A DNA stretch of 64,000 nucleotides from CAWKAV01 sp963847735 (GCA_963847735.1 CAWKAV010000028.1:1-64000), one strand, 5' to 3'; positions 44,978-55,100 are shown, counted from the first letter of the stretch. Notes: a model not told the origin generated them from the letters alone. A program made the numbers and translations.

Positions 44978-46021
44978 ATGCCAAAAGCGATTCGAATGTA
45001 TGAAGTCGGTGGACCGGAGGTCTTGCGCTGGGAGGAGATCACTGTCGCTGCCCCCGGGCCCGGAGAAGTCCACCTGCGCCACACGGCGGTCGGACTCAAT
45101 TTTATAGATATCTATCATCGCACCGGACTTTATCCCTTGCCCCTGCCGGCGATCCCCGGGTTGGAAGCCGCAGGCGAAGTCGTTGCCGTCGGTGCAGGGG
45201 TCAGTGACTTGCAGGTAGGGGACCGGGTGGCTTATGCCGGCGTTCCGGCGGGGGCCTATGCTACGGAGCGCTTGATTCCGGCCCATCGCCTGGTCAGGCT
45301 GCCGCCGCAGATCAGCGATCAACAGGCCGCGGCCATGATGCTTCAGGGCATGACCGTACAGTACCTGCTGCGGCGTACCTACCGTGTGCAACCAGGCGAC
45401 ACCATCCTTCTGCATGCCGCAGCCGGCGGGGTCGGCCTGATTGCCTGCCAGTGGGCCAAGGCGTTGGGTGCCACGGTGATCGGTACGGTTGGTAGTCCGC
45501 AAAAAGCTGCTCTGGCACGGGCGCATGGCTGTGACCATACCATCCTCTATCATGAAGAGGATTTCGTTGCCCGGGTTAAAGAGCTGACCGGCGGCGAGGG
45601 GGTATCGGTCGTCTACGATTCCGTGGGAAAAGACACTTTTTTAAAGTCTCTGGATTGCCTGAAGCCGCTGGGCATGCTGGTTTACTTCGGCCAGTCCTCC
45701 GGTAAACCGGAGCCCATCGATCCCGGTCTGCTAGGCGCCAAAGGTTCACTCTTTCTGACCCGGCCGTCATTGATGGCCTATACCGCCAGGCGCGATGACT
45801 TGCTCGCCAGTGCTGCCGAATTGTTTGAAGTCGTCATCAATGGAGACGTGAAGATTGAGATCAACCAGACCTATGCTCTTCGTGATGCAGCACAGGCACA
45901 TATCGACCTTGAGTCAGGTAAAACGACCGGGTCGAGGTGCTGCTTCCCTGAGGCGGCACTGTGGGTGAAACGGGCCGGGCTGGTCGTTATAGCACGAGAA
46001 ACTAAGGAGCGAGCAGCATGA
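44978..46021 (+). CDS. NADPH:quinone oxidoreductase, zinc-free alcohol dehydrogenase family (C-terminus probably frameshifted)
   Basis: A QOR1-type medium-chain reductase: RMYEVGGPEVLRWEEI, the family NFIDIYHRTGLYP, nucleotide-binding AAAGGVGLIACQWAKALGA and GMLVYFGQSSG. It lacks the structural and catalytic zinc Cys sets of alcohol dehydrogenases. The usual end is SGKTTGS-V-LLP; here the frame runs on to 46021, while one base added near 45935 gives EVLLP and a stop at 45949-45951. The last 23 residues are therefore probably artefact. Role in the malonate island uncertain. Confidence 0.87.
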   Translation: MPKAIRMYEVGGPEVLRWEEITVAAPGPGEVHLRHTAVGLNFIDIYHRTGLYPLPLPAIPGLEAAGEVVAVGAGVSDLQVGDRVAYAGVPAGAYATERLIPAHRLVRLPPQISDQQAAAMMLQGMTVQYLLRRTYRVQPGDTILLHAAAGGVGLIACQWAKALGATVIGTVGSPQKAALARAHGCDHTILYHEEDFVARVKELTGGEGVSVVYDSVGKDTFLKSLDCLKPLGMLVYFGQSSGKPEPIDPGLLGAKGSLFLTRPSLMAYTARRDDLLASAAELFEVVINGDVKIEINQTYALRDAAQAHIDLESGKTTGSRCCFPEAALWVKRAGLVVIARETKERAA

Positions 46022-46420
46022 TAAAAGGAAGTTGCCTCTGCGAGGGCATACAATATCAATATGATGGTGAAATTACAGAACTGGCCGTGTGTCATTGCAA
46101 TATGTGCAAAAGGGCGCAAGGTACGCCGTTTGTTACCAATGCACCAATCAGTTTTTCGGCATTCAAAATCTTGACCGGTTCGGAATTATTAAAATCCTAT
46201 TATTCCAGTGCCAATGAAAAAACGTGTGTTTTGCTCAAATTGTGGCAGCCCGATATTCAGCCAGAGGAACGATATGCCTGAAACTATCCGTCTGAGGGTC
46301 GGCACAGTGACCGAGGGGACGATTCCTCGACCAAGCTATCAAACATACTGCGAGTCGATATCCGCTTGGTTTGTCCTAAGCGACAACATGCCAAAATATC
46401 AACAAAAGATGGTCGATTGA
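46018..46420 (+). CDS. GFA-family protein, glutathione-dependent formaldehyde-activating-like (frame interrupted once)
   Basis: A small zinc-binding protein of the GFA/CENP-V fold: GSCLCEGIQYQYDG, HCNMCKRAQGTPF and CSNCGSPIFS give the three Cys pairs of the zinc site. The frame changes near 46222 where GAAAAAACG carries one A too many; removal gives SANEKRVFCSNCG. The restored protein is about 133 residues. Family members are varied, and few truly act on formaldehyde-glutathione, so the activity is not assigned. Confidence 0.82.
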
Positions 46421-46422
46421 TA

Positions 46423-47250
46423 ATGGGTTCCTTCGCGATTGGCAGTCTCCTGCTCTTTGTTATCCTCGGCAGTCTGGCCGGTTTTCTGGCCGGACTGCTT
46501 GGCATAGGTGGCGGGATAATTCTGGTTCCCCTCTTTCTCTGGTCCTTCGCTGCTGCGGGCTTTGCCCCCGAGATACTGGTCCATATCGCCCTGGGTACCA
46601 GTCTCGCGGTGATTATACCGACAGCTATCAGCAGTACCTTCGGCCATCGCAAACGAGGCAACGTCCAATGGCACCAGGTTGCCTGTCTTTGTCTGGGTGG
46701 AGCTCTTTGGAGCCTTGGCGGTGCCTGGTTGGCTCACTCCTCAGCGGTGAATGGCTTAAAGGTCTTTTCGGCGCCATGCAGCTCTGGTTGCTCTTGCAGC
46801 TGGTGATTATTCAAAGCCCGCGTTGCCTCCGGAATGCGCAGTGACCCGTTCCGCCTTCATCCTGGTTGCTGTCGGATTTGCGGCTGGGACCTTCAGTGCC
46901 TTTTTCGGTGTCGGCGGTGGTGTCATTGCTGTGCCCCTGATGGTCATTGTTCTCAGCTTCCCGATTCATCTGGCGGTCGGCAACTCGAGCGCTCTGATTG
47001 TCATCTCCTCGCCTGTCCGGAGCCTTGTCTTATATGTACCATGGCTGGCGATACCATTCTTCTGCCGCCGTTCTCCCTCGGTTACGTCAACTGTCTGGTT
47101 TTCCTTCTCGTCGCGCCTTTTCCATAGGCATGGCGCGTCTGGGCGTCCGTGTTGCCAGCCGCACCACCCATGATAAACTTGTAAGGATCTTCGCTGCTCT
47201 TGCTGGTCTTCGTCGGTCTGCGCATGATCTACAGCGCCTGGTTTTCTTGA
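46423..47250 (+). pseudogene. TauE/SafE-family membrane permease (several frame changes)
   Basis: Pieces of one permease appear in succession: LGSLAGFLAGLLGIGGGIILVPLFL and GTSLAVIIPTAISSTFGHRKRG, then VGFAAGTFSAFFGVGGGVIAVPLM, then TILLPPFSLGYVNCLVF, GMARLGVRVASRTTHDKL and VGLRMIYSAWFS with a stop at 47248. The two GIGGG/GVGGG repeats are the hallmark of the family, which exports sulfonates or sulfite. At least four frame changes (near 46770, 47050, 47115 and 47200) interrupt it, a denser set than elsewhere. It is either a decayed gene or a badly read stretch. Confidence 0.75.
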
Positions 47251-47279
47251 TCTTGCCTGCTGAAGGAGTCATCGATTCT

Positions 47280-48087
47280 ATGTTGCGCTCAGCCGTGGTT
47301 GCCGGACAGTTTTATCCCGGACAGAAAGAGAGCCTTTTGCAGACCGTCGACTCACTGATCTCGTCGACGGCTGCTGAGCAACCGGCCATTGCCCTGATGT
47401 CGCCTCATGCCGGATATATCTATTCCGGTGGGGTTGCCGGGCAGCACCTTTTCCGGTGTGAAAATTCCTGACGAAGTCATCATCCTTGGCCCGAATCATC
47501 ATGGCCGCGGTCATCTGGCTGCTGTTTACGCCAGCGGCGCCTGGGAGACGCCTCTGGGGCAGACCAAGATCTCTGTCGATTTGGCCAAACGGGTCCTGTC
47601 TGAATGTCCCAATGACCGCAGAAGATTCGGTTGCCCATCGTTTCGAGCATTCACTTGAGGTGCAATTGCCTTTTCTGCAGTTCCGGGCTCCCCACGTCAG
47701 TATCGTGCCCATCTGCATCAGCCGCATGCCGCTGAAGATGCTGTTGCAACTTGGCGAAGGGCTGGCGCGGGCCGCGTCTTTATCCAGCCACGGTGAACCT
47801 CTTATTGTCGCCAGCACTGATATGACGCATTACGAATCAGGGAAACGTTGCCGCAAAAAGGATTGCCTGGCCCTGGAAAAGGTGCTTGCCCTTGATCCGG
47901 AGGGGCTTTATGAAGTTGTTCATGAACACCCATCTCCATGTGCGGGGTCCTGCCGACAGTGGTCATGCTGCAGGCGGCGCTGTGCGCTTGGCGCCGCAAC
48001 GCGGAACTGATCGCTTACAGCAACTCGGGTGATGTGACCGGTGACCAGTCCGAGGTGGTCGGCTACGCCGGCGTGCGTATTTTCTGA
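47280..48087 (+). pseudogene. amrB: AmmeMemoRadiSam system protein B (MEMO1 family; three frame changes)
   Basis: A MEMO/AmmB-family protein, related to the extradiol dioxygenase subunit B fold: RSAVVAGQFYPGQ, LMSPHAGYIYSGG, EVIILGPNHHGRG, HSLEVQLPFLQ, ASTDMTHYESG and a C-terminal SMCGVLPTVVML ending VVGYAGVRIF. The conserved His residues of the metal-like site are visible. The frame changes near 47450, 47610 and 47935. The usual partners AmmeMemoRadiSam A and C are not in the window. The physiological role of the family is unsettled. Confidence 0.8.
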
Positions 48088-48187
48088 GCCTTGCCACGCT
48101 GAATGAATTCCGGTATAAAGCGGGTCACTCAAAGTCATTTTTCCCCATTGCGCGTTTGCATTTATAACTTACCCATGGAGTCCCTTG

Positions 48188-49583
48188 ATGTCTGATTTAC
48201 GCGTTCGTTTTGCCCCGAGCCCGACCGGTTACCTGCATATCGGCGGTGCCCGGACGGCTCTGTTCAATTATCTGCTGGCCCGCAAAGAGCAGGGCACATT
48301 CATCCTGAGCATTGAAGACACCGATGTGGAGCGTTCCACCCAGGAGTCGGTCGACGCCATCCTGCAGGCGATGGACTGGTTGGGGCTCAGCTATGATGAA
48401 GGTCCTTTCTACCAGTCCGAGCGTTACGACCTGTACAAGAGCAAGGTCAGCGGAATTGCTCGATAACGGGTATGGCGTACCGTTGCTACTGCACCCCGGA
48501 AGAACTTGATGCCAAACGTGAAGCGGCCATGAAGAGCGGTGGCAAACCGCGCTACGACGGCACCTGCCGGAACGGATCGATCAACCCGATGCGCCCTTCG
48601 TGGTCCGTTTCAAAACGCCCCTTGATGGCGCAACCGCGTTTGTCGACCGTATCAAGGGTACGATCAGCGTCGAAAATGCCGAGCTGGACGATCTGATCAT
48701 TCAGCGTACCGACGGCAACCCGACCTACAATTTCGTGGTGGTCATCGATGATGCCGAAATGGGCATCAACCTGGTGATCCGCGGTGACGACCATGTTAAC
48801 AACACCGTCCGCCAGATCCCGATGTATCGGGCTCTCGGCTACGAAGTCCCTGAATTTGCCCATGTGCCGATGATCCTGGGTGCCGACAAGAAACGCCTGT
48901 CCAAGCGTCATGGCGCGACTTCGGTGATGGTCTATAAGGAAATGGGCTATCTGCCGGAAGCCATGGTCAATTACCTGGTGCGTCTCGGCTGGTCGTGCGG
49001 CGACGAGGAGATTTTCTCCATGGCTGACCTGATCGAGAAATTCAGCCTCGACAACGTCGGCCGTTCCGCCGGAGTCTTCAACCCTGACAAGCTGCTGTGG
49101 TTGAATGAGCACTATATCAAGACCGGTGATCCGCAGCGCATCGCTGGACTTGTTGCAGAATTGCTTGAAGGGCAGGGGGTGGCTGTCGCCGATGGCCCCG
49201 ATATGACCGCGGTGGTCAGAACCCTGCAGGATCGCGCCAAGACCCTGCTTGAAATGGCGCAAGGGGCAGGTTTTTACTTCGAAGCTCCTGCCGCTTATGA
49301 TGAGGAGGCGGCGGCAAAGTTCCTCACCGCAGAGCAGCGCGGTTTACTCGAACTCCTGATCAGGCATCTTGGGGCGCTGGAGGCATTCTCGGTCGAAGAC
49401 GTCGAAGGAGCCTTCAAGGCGGTGATGGAGGAGAGTGGTCTCAAACTTGGCAAGATCGGTCCGACCGTGCGGGTCGCCCTGACCGGTGGGACAGTCAGCC
49501 CCGGTATTTATGATGTGGTCGCCGTGCTGGGCAAGGACGCGGTCCTGGCCCGCTTGCAAAAGGCCCTCGCCTCACTCGATTAA
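48188..49583 (+). CDS. gltX: Glutamyl-tRNA synthetase (frame interrupted three times)
   Basis: Charges tRNA-Glu. The restored protein (about 464 residues) has the class I HIGH motif as YLHIGGART, SIEDTDVERST, the KMSKS equivalent KKRLSKRHGA, and the C-terminal anticodon-binding helices (LKLGKIGPTVRVALTGG). Extra bases near 48450 and 48470 and a missing G near 48572 disturb the frame over 120 bases; corrected it reads KVAELLDNG-MAYRCYCTPEELD and TCRERIDQPDAPF. As an essential gene this must be intact in the cell unless another copy exists, so sequence error is the best explanation. A tRNA-Glu lies 4 kb downstream. Confidence 0.94.
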
Positions 49584-49628
49584 CAAAGACTGGATATTTG
49601 AAACCAGCTCCACTTTTTCGGAGTCCTG

Positions 49629-50477
49629 ATGCCCCTGTCTGCGGCCGTCAACCATTCTCTTTATGCTCCGCGAAGCTGCCGCCTGCTTTCGGTCAGCGAT
49701 CTGACCCCGCAGGAAAAGCTGTTCCGCCTGCAGCTGACAGACGGCAGCGAATTGCAACACCAACCCGGGCAATTCGTGCAGGTTTCCCTGCCGGGCTTGA
49801 CCGAAGCTCCTATTTCAGTAGCAAACTCGCCGACCCGTGAGGGTTATTTTGAGCTTGCCGTGCGCAAGGCGGGCCTGTTGACGACGGCCTTGCATCAATT
49901 ATTGCCCGGTGCACAGATCGGCATCCGCGGGCCATTCGGCCGCCCTTTTCAACTCGACGATCTGCTTGGCAAACAGCTTCTGCTGCTCGCCGGCGGCTGT
50001 GGCCTGGCCCCGTTGCGTTCCTTGATCCAGTACTGCCAGGACCAACCCTCAGATTACGCTTCGGTGCAGATCTTCTACGGTGCCCGTTCACCTCAGGACC
50101 TGTTGTTCAAAGAAGAGCTGGATAACTGGCAGATCAGCAGTTCGTTCAGCTGTCAATATACCGTTGACCAAATACCGGCGACCTCCTGCTACGATGGCCA
50201 AACCGGCCTGCTGACCGGTCTGCTGGCCGATAAGCAGATTGACGCTGCAAACGCCTGCGCGGTAGTGGTCGGGCCGCCACAGATGTATTGGCCGGTGATC
50301 AGTGAACTGCGTCGCCTGGGGCTGACAGGGCATAAGCAGATCATGCTTTCACTCGAACGGCAGATGCGCTGCGGGGTCGGCAAATGCGGTCACTGTACCA
50401 TCGAACATCTCTATTGCTGCACCGACGGGCCGATTTTCTGGCTGGAACAGGTTGAACACTTGCGGGGGGCCCTGTGA
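49629..50477 (+). CDS. FAD/NAD(P)-binding electron-transfer subunit (sulfhydrogenase gamma / PyrK-like)
   Basis: A 282-residue ferredoxin-NADP reductase-type protein: flavin domain with APISVANSPT and AVRKAGLLTTAL, nucleotide-binding LLAGGCGLAPLRSL, VVGPPQMYWPV, and a C-terminal [2Fe-2S] motif CGVGKCGHCTIEHLYCC. This is the pattern of HydG of archaeal sulfhydrogenase and of dihydroorotate dehydrogenase electron-transfer subunits. Its stop overlaps the GTG start of the formate dehydrogenase gene, and an HydB-like subunit follows, so it is probably the NAD(P)H exit of a formate dehydrogenase. Confidence 0.88.
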   Translation: MPLSAAVNHSLYAPRSCRLLSVSDLTPQEKLFRLQLTDGSELQHQPGQFVQVSLPGLTEAPISVANSPTREGYFELAVRKAGLLTTALHQLLPGAQIGIRGPFGRPFQLDDLLGKQLLLLAGGCGLAPLRSLIQYCQDQPSDYASVQIFYGARSPQDLLFKEELDNWQISSSFSCQYTVDQIPATSCYDGQTGLLTGLLADKQIDAANACAVVVGPPQMYWPVISELRRLGLTGHKQIMLSLERQMRCGVGKCGHCTIEHLYCCTDGPIFWLEQVEHLRGAL

Positions 50478-52506
50478 AAGCGACTCTCACCACGTGTCCA
50501 TACTGCGGCACCGGCTGCAGTTTTTACCTGCTCAGTGATCAGAATGACCGTCTGACCGGCGTTGAACCGGCCGGTAATCACCCCGTCAGTCGAGGTCAAC
50601 TGTGCATCAAGGGTTGGAACGCCCATGCCTTTGTTGATCATCCCGATCGTCTGAAAACCCCGATGCTTCGTAAAAATGGTGCGTGGCAGCCCATTGACTG
50701 GCAGTCTGCCCTTGACCTGGTGCATGAAAAACTGGCTGGAATTGCTGCCGGACATGGCCCGGACAGCCTGATGTTTCTCTCTTCAGCCAAGGTCAGCAAC
50801 GAAGAGAATTTCCTGATGATGAAGCTGGCCCGGGCCGGTTACGGCACCAACAACATCGACCACTGCGCGCGACTCTGTCATTCCTCGACCGTCACCGGGC
50901 TGGTAGAGACTCTCGGTTCCGGGGCGATGACCAACAGTCTGAGCTGTTTTGCCGAGACCGAACTGATTTTTGTGATCGGCTCCAACACCACCGAACAGCA
51001 CCCGCTGATCGGCAGCCGGATTCTGCAGGCGGTACAGCGCGGTGCCCGGCTGATCGTTGCCGACAGTCGCAAAATCCGCCTGAGTCGTCACGCCGACCTG
51101 CATCTGCGCCACCAGAACGGCAGTGACGTTGCCTTGCTCAACGGCATGATGCAGACAGATCCTCGAGGAGGGACTGGAGGATCGCACCTTTATTGAAGAG
51201 AGGACAGAGAACTTCGCGGCGCTGAGAGACTCTCTGGCGCTATTCACCCCGGAATATGCGGCGAAAATCACCGGCTTGACACCGGATCAGATCGTTGAAA
51301 CGGCCAGGCTCTTCGCTGCCGCGAAAAAAGCCATGATTGTCTATGCCATGGGCATCACCCAGCACAGCCATGGCGTCGACAACGTCCGGGCGATCTCGAA
51401 CCTGGCGCTGCTGACCGGCAATTTCGGAAGACCCGGCACCGGTATCAACCCGCTGCGCGGCCAGAACAATGTTCAGGGCGCCTGCGACATGGGCGCGCTT
51501 CCCGACGTCTACAGCGGCTACCAGAAAGTTGCCGATGGCTGCCTGCCGGGACAAGTTTTCCACCGCCTGGGGAGTGGGCTTGCCGGAGACTCCCGGCATG
51601 ATGTCGACGCATGCCATTGAAGCGGCCGCCGCAGGCAAGGTGCGTGGCATGCTGATCCTCGGTGAAAACCCGATGATCTCCGATGCCAACCAATCCCTGG
51701 TTGAGAGGGCGCTGCAAAAACTCGATTTTCTGGTTGTGATTGATATCTTCCTGACCGAAACCGCGCAGCTGGCAGACCTGGTCTTGCCGGCGGCCTGCTA
51801 CGCCGAACGGGACGGCAGCTTCACCTCGACCGAGCGTCGCGTGCAGCGCGGCCGCAAGGCGATAGAGCCGCCGGGAGAAGCGCGGGCTGATTGGCAGATC
51901 CTGGCCGGATTGCTGCAACGTTGCGGCGTGCCAGGCCGTTACGGCGACCCGGCTGAGATCATGGCCGAGATCGCAGGGCTGACTCCGAGCTACGCCGGCA
52001 TCAGCTATGAACGTCTGCAAGAAAACGGCCTGCAGTGGCCGTGTACGGATACGACTCATCCCGGCACACCGATCCTGCATAGCATGGAATGCACTCGAGG
52101 CAAGGCACGCTTCAGTCCGGTCGAATATCGGCCCTCCGCCGAGTTGCCCGATGCCGAGTACCCTCTTGTTCTCAACACCGGCCGGACATATTTCCATTGG
52201 CATACCGGCAGCATGACCCGCCGCACTCATCTTCTTGATCGGGAGGAGCGGGGTGCTTTTATTGAAATCAACCCGGATGATGCTGAAAAACGGCAGATTT
52301 CGGAACGTCAGCAAGTCAGAATAAGCAGTCGTCGTGGCACGATAACTGCGGCCGCGCAATTGACCGATCGCGTTCCTCCGGGGCAGGTCTTTGTGCCGTT
52401 CCACTTCGCCGAAGGGGCCGCCAACGCGCTCACCAATAACGTTCTCGATCCGGAGTCGGGGATCCCCGAATTCAAGGTCTGTGCGGTGAGGATCGAACCA
52501 TGCTGA
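50474..52506 (+). CDS. fdhA: Molybdopterin formate dehydrogenase-type catalytic subunit (frame interrupted twice)
   Basis: A restored product of about 677 residues of the molybdopterin oxidoreductase family. The N-terminal [4Fe-4S] ligands are CPYCGTGC and the later Cys in GQLCIKG; the Mo-ligand position is cysteine in CARLCHSSTV rather than selenocysteine; then GSNTTEQHPLIG, ALLTGNFGRPGTGINPLRGQNNVQG and the molybdopterin dinucleotide domain LVLNTGRTYFHWHTGSMTRR. Inserted bases near 51154 and 51545 split it. GTG 50474 overlaps the previous stop. It is flanked by two electron-transfer genes, giving a soluble NAD(P)-linked complex. No membrane anchor or Tat signal is seen, so it acts in the cytosol. 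Confidence 0.88.
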
Positions 52507-53489
52507 AACAGTTGAATCGGGAAGAACTTGAACAACTTCTGGATGAACTTGCCGCAGATTATCGCCTTCAGGTTCCGCAACAACTGGCCGATGGCACCCG
52601 GCAGTTGGCCCCCTACGGTGACGGCGAAATCTCTTTGAACGGTGCGGTCGTCCAGCGCAAGCCGACGACATTCTTCTTTGCCCAGACAGAAAGATTACTG
52701 ACGCTCGATTCGGGCGGTGCGATCGATATCCCCTTGCCGAACCCAAAGCCGCTGGCGCTGTTCGGCCTGAACAGGGCCGATCTGGCCGGTGTCACTTTTC
52801 TTGATCGCTTCTTTGCGGCAGCACCGGAGGATGATGCCTATTTTCGCAATCGAGATGGAGCACTGCTGATCGGTTTGACCGGCGCGGCCGGACCTGACAA
52901 CACGTTTCTGCCTCTCTCAGCGGGTGATTGTGATATCGAGCTGATCGCCATCAGAGGGAGCTGGATGGCCTTGGGACATTCCTTAAACGGGAAAAAGCGA
53001 TTACTTGATTTTCATGATGGCGACCCAGAAAGACTGTCTGCGGTGCGCAAATTCAACGACAGCAATCCTGCACAGCTGGACTTCCTGCACCAGGCAAGTC
53101 AGTTGCTTATGGACGACAAGGTGCCGGATCAATTCTGGGCGGAAATTGCTGATCGTTGCATCCTCTGTAGCGGCTGCAACCTGGTCTGCCCGACCTGTAG
53201 CTGCTTCTGCGTTCAGGATCGTACTTTCGATGAGAGCACTGTACGCAGCCGGGTGTGGGATTCCTGCCAGCTTGACGCTTTCATGCGCGAAGCCAGTGGC
53301 CACAATCCGCTTGGTACCGAAGCGCTGCGTACCCGGCGCAGAATCCATCACAAGCTTGCAGCGGATGTTGAGCGTTGGGGCGAGCTCGGCTGCGTCGCCT
53401 GCGGTCGCTGCGATCGGGCCTGTCCGACGGGAATCGGTATAATGGCCGTCGCCGAAGAGTTGGTAAAGCGTTACGGTGATACCGGGTAA
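52500..53489 (+). CDS. 4Fe-4S dicluster electron-transfer subunit, sulfhydrogenase beta (HydB)-like
   Basis: A 329-residue protein with an N-terminal alpha/beta domain (PTTFFFAQTERLL, FGLNRADLAGVTFLDRFF, DCDIELIAIRGSWM) and two C-terminal ferredoxin motifs, CILCSGCNLVCPTC and CVACGRCDRACPTG. This matches the HydB family of sulfhydrogenase and NAD(P)-linked oxidoreductases. It overlaps the catalytic subunit gene by seven bases. With the HydG-like gene it would carry electrons between formate dehydrogenase and NAD(P). Confidence 0.87.
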   Translation: MLKQLNREELEQLLDELAADYRLQVPQQLADGTRQLAPYGDGEISLNGAVVQRKPTTFFFAQTERLLTLDSGGAIDIPLPNPKPLALFGLNRADLAGVTFLDRFFAAAPEDDAYFRNRDGALLIGLTGAAGPDNTFLPLSAGDCDIELIAIRGSWMALGHSLNGKKRLLDFHDGDPERLSAVRKFNDSNPAQLDFLHQASQLLMDDKVPDQFWAEIADRCILCSGCNLVCPTCSCFCVQDRTFDESTVRSRVWDSCQLDAFMREASGHNPLGTEALRTRRRIHHKLAADVERWGELGCVACGRCDRACPTGIGIMAVAEELVKRYGDTG

Positions 53490-53498
53490 GATCCTCTC

Positions 53499-53530
53499 AT
53501 GGCCATTTCGTTTTATGGCTGTTGGTTTTT
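53499..53530 (+). terminator. Possible weak terminator after the formate dehydrogenase operon
   Basis: GGCCAT and ATGGCT arms around a short T-rich loop, followed about four bases later by TTTTT. The stem is short, so confidence is low. Confidence 0.35.
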
Positions 53531-53627
53531 GCAGAGGGTCAAGGTAAACTTGTGATAATAAGTGATAAAAGGCTCTTGCATCGTCCGGCTGAAATCTATA
53601 TGATGCGTTTCCTGACAACGAAAAAGC

Positions 53628-53656
53628 TTGACTAGCCTTGGCAACTTTGTTAATTA
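53628..53656 (+). promoter_or_regulatory. Sigma70-type promoter of tRNA-Gln/tRNA-Glu
   Basis: TTGACT, a 17-base spacer and TAATTA, 13 bases before tRNA-Gln. Both tRNAs are likely on one transcript. Confidence 0.65.
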
Positions 53657-53669
53657 ACGCATCCTGTTA

Positions 53670-53744
53670 TGGGGTGTCGCCAAGCGGTAAGGCAGCGGAC
53701 TCTGACTCCGCCATTCGGGGGTTCAAATCCTCCCACCCCAGCCA
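53670..53744 (+). tRNA. tRNA-Gln (anticodon CTG)
   Basis: A 75-base cloverleaf with acceptor arms TGGGGTG/CACCCCA, T-loop GTTCAAATC, encoded CCA and anticodon arm GCGGA-CTCTGAC-TCCGC, giving CTG. The TGGGG 5' end is typical of bacterial tRNA-Gln. Confidence 0.95.
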
Positions 53745-53791
53745 TAAGTTTCAACAGGGGAACATTTTCCCCGTGAGAGCATAGTTACTAT

Positions 53792-53869
53792 GCGCTCTTC
53801 GTCTAGCCTGGTCTAGGACACCGCCCTTTCACGGCGGCGACAGGGGTTCGAATCCCCTAGGGCGTACCA
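53792..53869 (+). tRNA. tRNA-Glu (anticodon TTC)
   Basis: A 78-base cloverleaf with anticodon arm CCGCC-CTTTCAC-GGCGG giving TTC, T-arm AGGGGTTCGAATCCCCT and encoded CCA. The acceptor arm GCGCTCT/AGGGCGT includes two G-T pairs, so one or two bases may be misread. It is separated from tRNA-Gln by 47 bases with a small GGGGAA/TTCCCC hairpin. Confidence 0.92.
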
Positions 53870-53877
53870 TTCATGAG

Positions 53878-53912
53878 CCCCGTAAGCACGTCTACGTGTT
53901 TGCGGGGTTTTT
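53878..53912 (+). terminator. Rho-independent terminator of the tRNA pair
   Basis: CCCCG-TAA-GCACG with CGTGT-TTG-CGGGG around TCTA, then five T. It lies nine bases after tRNA-Glu. Confidence 0.85.
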
Positions 53913-54014
53913 GTCTTTTTGGCGATGGCTGAAGAAGGGAAGGTCTTGTTTTTTAGAGTGAAAAAACACACAGTCAGAAAAATGAATTGGCTATACATTG
54001 CAGACAGCCATTGT

Positions 54015-55100
54015 TCATTTTTCATCCTGTTGCTGCGCGGGAGAATATCGCATCCATGCCTTTCTGATCAGGTGTGGCAACAACAGGTAAAGGGGCATAC
54101 GCAGGTAGTGGGAGCGCACATACAAAGCAAATCTTGCGATAGCGCTGCCCCGGGTATCACAGCTTGGATGATGGGGCTGAAACGCACGCAAGAAGGAGAA
54201 ATCCATGACTTGTATTGTCAGAAAGCCGGGCTTTTGTGCTTCGGCTATTGCCAAAACAGAGGAAGGCACAGGGGTATGAAAAAAGTGCCGCACATAGCGT
54301 AGCGCATAATAGAGCGGTCTTTGCAAGTCCAACTCTTTGGCGCGAGGCAGCAGGAGCAACCAGAATTTATCATCCGTTTCACCGAAGTGGCGCAACAGGC
54401 GATCCAGGTCGAGCAAATCACGTAAGCCATGATCAAAATCACCTTCGTGAAAAAGGTGAGCGGCGCTGTGAATAATCATATCAGTCGGTGCCAGGACCCA
54501 AATGCCTGGCTTGATCTCCTGTGCGGCCTCAAACAATTTTTTTGGATCAGTTCTGGGGGTTGCTGTCGGTGGCAGAATCGTGTGGTGCACATCCAGTATA
54601 GAGCCCCGAACAATATGCCCAAGCGGTGGAATTTCATGCATCCACTGGCGATAATACCGTTCGTCGTAGGGATCCTGTTCGCAAGGTTTCCAGCCAAACT
54701 CGCCTAAAACAGTTTCACTGAGCTGAATTTTCTCCAATGGTATCAGGAGATCGATATCACTGATTAATCGTCCCGGGGCTGCGGGCAGCTCGCCCAGTAT
54801 GTACGCGGCCCCCTTTAACAGCAGTAATTTCACTTCAGCCTTGCCGAGCGCGCGCCGCAGCCACTTCAATTCATATTTCAATGCCTGGACTTGATTGTTG
54901 TGGAGGACCCAACCGGAAAACAGATGCGCTCTGGGCCGTTCTGGGAGGCTGCTCAGCAGGCCCATTTCTTTGAGCAGCAGATAGAGCGTGGACAATAGCG
55001 AAGCGACGCGCGCCTGTGGTATGAGAATGTCCCACTGCTTCAGCGTAAGGTTGCTGGCGCGCTCCGGGTCATTGAGTACTGTCAGCAGCAGTGGTTTCAA
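54015..55100 (-). CDS. Nucleotidyltransferase family protein (NTP_transf_5 type)
   Basis: A 361-residue soluble protein whose LLLLKGAAYILGELPAAPGRLISDIDLLIP shows the nucleotidyltransferase pattern with Asp115 and Asp117 as metal ligands (PF14907-like). The remainder is mostly helical with a His-rich segment (IIHSAAHLFHEGDFDH). Its first 32 bases overlap the end of the HPr-kinase-related gene, so it is the last gene of a coupled minus-strand operon. Similar nucleotidyltransferases sit in lasso-peptide and HPr-related cassettes. The target of nucleotidyl transfer is unknown. Confidence 0.82.
   Translation of the reverse strand: MKPLLLTVLNDPERASNLTLKQWDILIPQARVASLLSTLYLLLKEMGLLSSLPERPRAHLFSGWVLHNNQVQALKYELKWLRRALGKAEVKLLLLKGAAYILGELPAAPGRLISDIDLLIPLEKIQLSETVLGEFGWKPCEQDPYDERYYRQWMHEIPPLGHIVRGSILDVHHTILPPTATPRTDPKKLFEAAQEIKPGIWVLAPTDMIIHSAAHLFHEGDFDHGLRDLLDLDRLLRHFGETDDKFWLLLLPRAKELDLQRPLYYALRYVRHFFHTPVPSSVLAIAEAQKPGFLTIQVMDFSFLRAFQPHHPSCDTRGSAIARFALYVRSHYLRMPLYLLLPHLIRKAWMRYSPAQQQDEK

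Noticed and set aside
51445..52746. Open frame of 433 codons on the minus strand
   Set aside because: Antisense to the formate dehydrogenase subunit, with Arg/His/Pro-rich shadow composition.
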